Shown here: one piece after another, positions 4,810-5,699 of the stretch
How the letters are laid out: every line of letters begins with the position of its first letter
Numbering within the stretch: the stretch's first letter is position 1
Origin: Planctomycetota bacterium
GTDB taxonomy: Bacteria; Planctomycetota; PUPC01; JABMSA01; JAUWKK01
Direction: 5' to 3'
DNA length: 5,699 nt
Assembly: GCA_030614245.1 (NCBI GenBank)
Contig: JAUWKK010000199.1
Location: 1 to 5,699, forward strand
The notes under the pieces: generated by a model
The model's database searches: none
Told to the model about the DNA's origin: nothing
Seen by the model: only the letters and a program-made list of their open reading frames with translations
Program-made: the position numbers and the translations under genes

Positions 4810-5699
4810 ATGAACCGTATTGGATTACTGACCAGCGGCGGCGATGCACCCGGTATGAACGCCACAGTGCGGGCGGTGGTGCGTACGGGCCTGGATGCCG
4901 GAATGGACGTGCTGGGCATCAAACGGGGATACAACGGACTCATCAACGGCGATATCGACCGCATGGGCCCCCGCTCGGTCTCGAATATCATCCAGCGCGG
5001 CGGCACTATCTTAATGTCGGCCCGAGCGGAAGAGTTCCGCCGCAAGCCCGGCCGCAGCAAGGCCATACATAACCTCCACGTGCATGGGATCGAGGGACTC
5101 GTCGTCATCGGCGGCGATGGCACCTTTCGCGGCGCCCAGCAACTGCTGAAAGAGTGGAACGGCAAGGTGGTCGGAGTGCCGGGCACGATCGACAACGACC
5201 TCTACGGCACCGACTACACGATCGGCTTCGATACGGCTGTGAATACTGCCCTGGATGCAATAGACAAGATACGCGACACTGCGAGTGCTCACGAACGGAC
5301 GTTCCTGGTGGAAGTGATGGGCCGGCATGCGGGCTTCATCGCGCTGGACGTAGCCGTCGCAGGCGGCGCAGAGATCGCGCTCATACCCGAAACGCAGACC
5401 ACCATCAAGCAGGTCGCCGAAGCACTCACCGAAAACAGGAGCAAAGGCAAGACATCCAGCATCGTAGTTGTGGCCGAAGGCGACGAGGAAGGCGGTGTCA
5501 TGCACGTCGCCGCAGAACTGAAGAAGCACCACGGGATCGACACGCGCGTGTGCATACTGGGCCACATCCAGCGCGGCGGATCACCCACGGCAGCCGACCG
5601 GCTGCTGGGCTCGAGGCTCGGAGCGTATGCCGTGGAACTGCTGGGCAAGGGCAAGAGCGGCGTAATGGCCGGCGAGATCAACCATAAGCTCGTGGCGCC
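4810..5699 (+). CDS. pfkA: ATP-dependent 6-phosphofructokinase, C-terminus cut by window edge
   Basis: It phosphorylates fructose 6-phosphate to fructose 1,6-bisphosphate, the committed step of glycolysis, in the cytoplasm as a homotetramer. 296 codons are present of the usual roughly 320. Residues 9-17 (SGGDAPGMN) and R72 match the ATP site. GGDGT at 101-105 and PGTIDND at 124-130 carry glycines where pyrophosphate-dependent enzymes have Asp and Lys, so ATP is the likely donor. D128 is the catalytic base (E. coli D127). R163, M170-R172, R246, H252 and R255 match the sugar-phosphate site. R21, R25, R155, E188, K212 and K214 match E. coli effector-site residues, while E. coli H215 is Ser here, so ADP/PEP control is probably kept. 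The start is set by GGAGG 9 nt upstream and by the canonical MNRIGLLTSGGDAPGMN opening. It is divergent from the methyltransferase, with its own promoter. The reading frame is intact to the edge. Confidence 0.97.
   Translation, partial: MNRIGLLTSGGDAPGMNATVRAVVRTGLDAGMDVLGIKRGYNGLINGDIDRMGPRSVSNIIQRGGTILMSARAEEFRRKPGRSKAIHNLHVHGIEGLVVIGGDGTFRGAQQLLKEWNGKVVGVPGTIDNDLYGTDYTIGFDTAVNTALDAIDKIRDTASAHERTFLVEVMGRHAGFIALDVAVAGGAEIALIPETQTTIKQVAEALTENRSKGKTSSIVVVAEGDEEGGVMHVAAELKKHHGIDTRVCILGHIQRGGSPTAADRLLGSRLGAYAVELLGKGKSGVMAGEINHKLVA

Noticed and set aside
4443..5072. Plus-strand open frame of 209 codons overlapping the start of pfkA
   Set aside because: It is out of frame with pfkA, which has a strong ribosome binding site and perfect family match from its first residues.
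5011..5565. Minus-strand open frame of 184 codons
   Set aside because: Antisense to pfkA catalytic regions with no recognisable motifs.

Overview
The window is GC-rich bacterial chromosomal DNA with three genes. Two lie head-to-tail on the minus strand: an N6-adenine-type DNA methyltransferase with its own target-recognition domain, followed by a DinG-family helicase fused to a DEDDh exonuclease. The third, a 6-phosphofructokinase (pfkA), is divergent on the plus strand and is cut by the right edge. There are no tRNA or rRNA genes, transposases or CRISPR arrays. I cannot fix the phylum from this stretch. The full-length exonuclease-DinG fusion with Fe-S cysteines, the GC-rich coding style and the crowded intergenic repeats would suit a free-living bacterium such as an Armatimonadota, Planctomycetota or other PVC-like lineage, but this is an impression, not a result.

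Layout. 1-135: non-coding DNA downstream of the helicase, holding a GC-rich hairpin and two related arrays of 7-bp tandem repeats. 136-3000 (minus): dinG-like exonuclease/helicase. 3010-4398 (minus): methyltransferase, its stop only 9 nt before the helicase start, so the two are very probably co-transcribed and translationally coupled. 4399-4809: a 411-bp divergent intergenic region with two predicted promoters facing outward, an 84-bp repeat-like element built from CCTT...GGG arms around a perfect hairpin, a 10-bp-period repeat, and a pfkA leader with two CTGCC/GGCAG inverted repeats. 4810-5699 (plus): pfkA, 296 complete codons present.

How they work together. pfkA is central glycolysis and probably has no functional link to the other two. 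The methyltransferase and the helicase-exonuclease are plausibly one transcription unit concerned with DNA: the first should methylate a specific DNA site, and the second should unwind and degrade DNA or R-loop/flap structures. No restriction endonuclease is visible. Whether the pair is a defence or epigenetic module or merely neighbours cannot be settled here, and it is the most interesting question in the window. The remaining interest is in the intergenic DNA, which is unusually rich in structured repeats.
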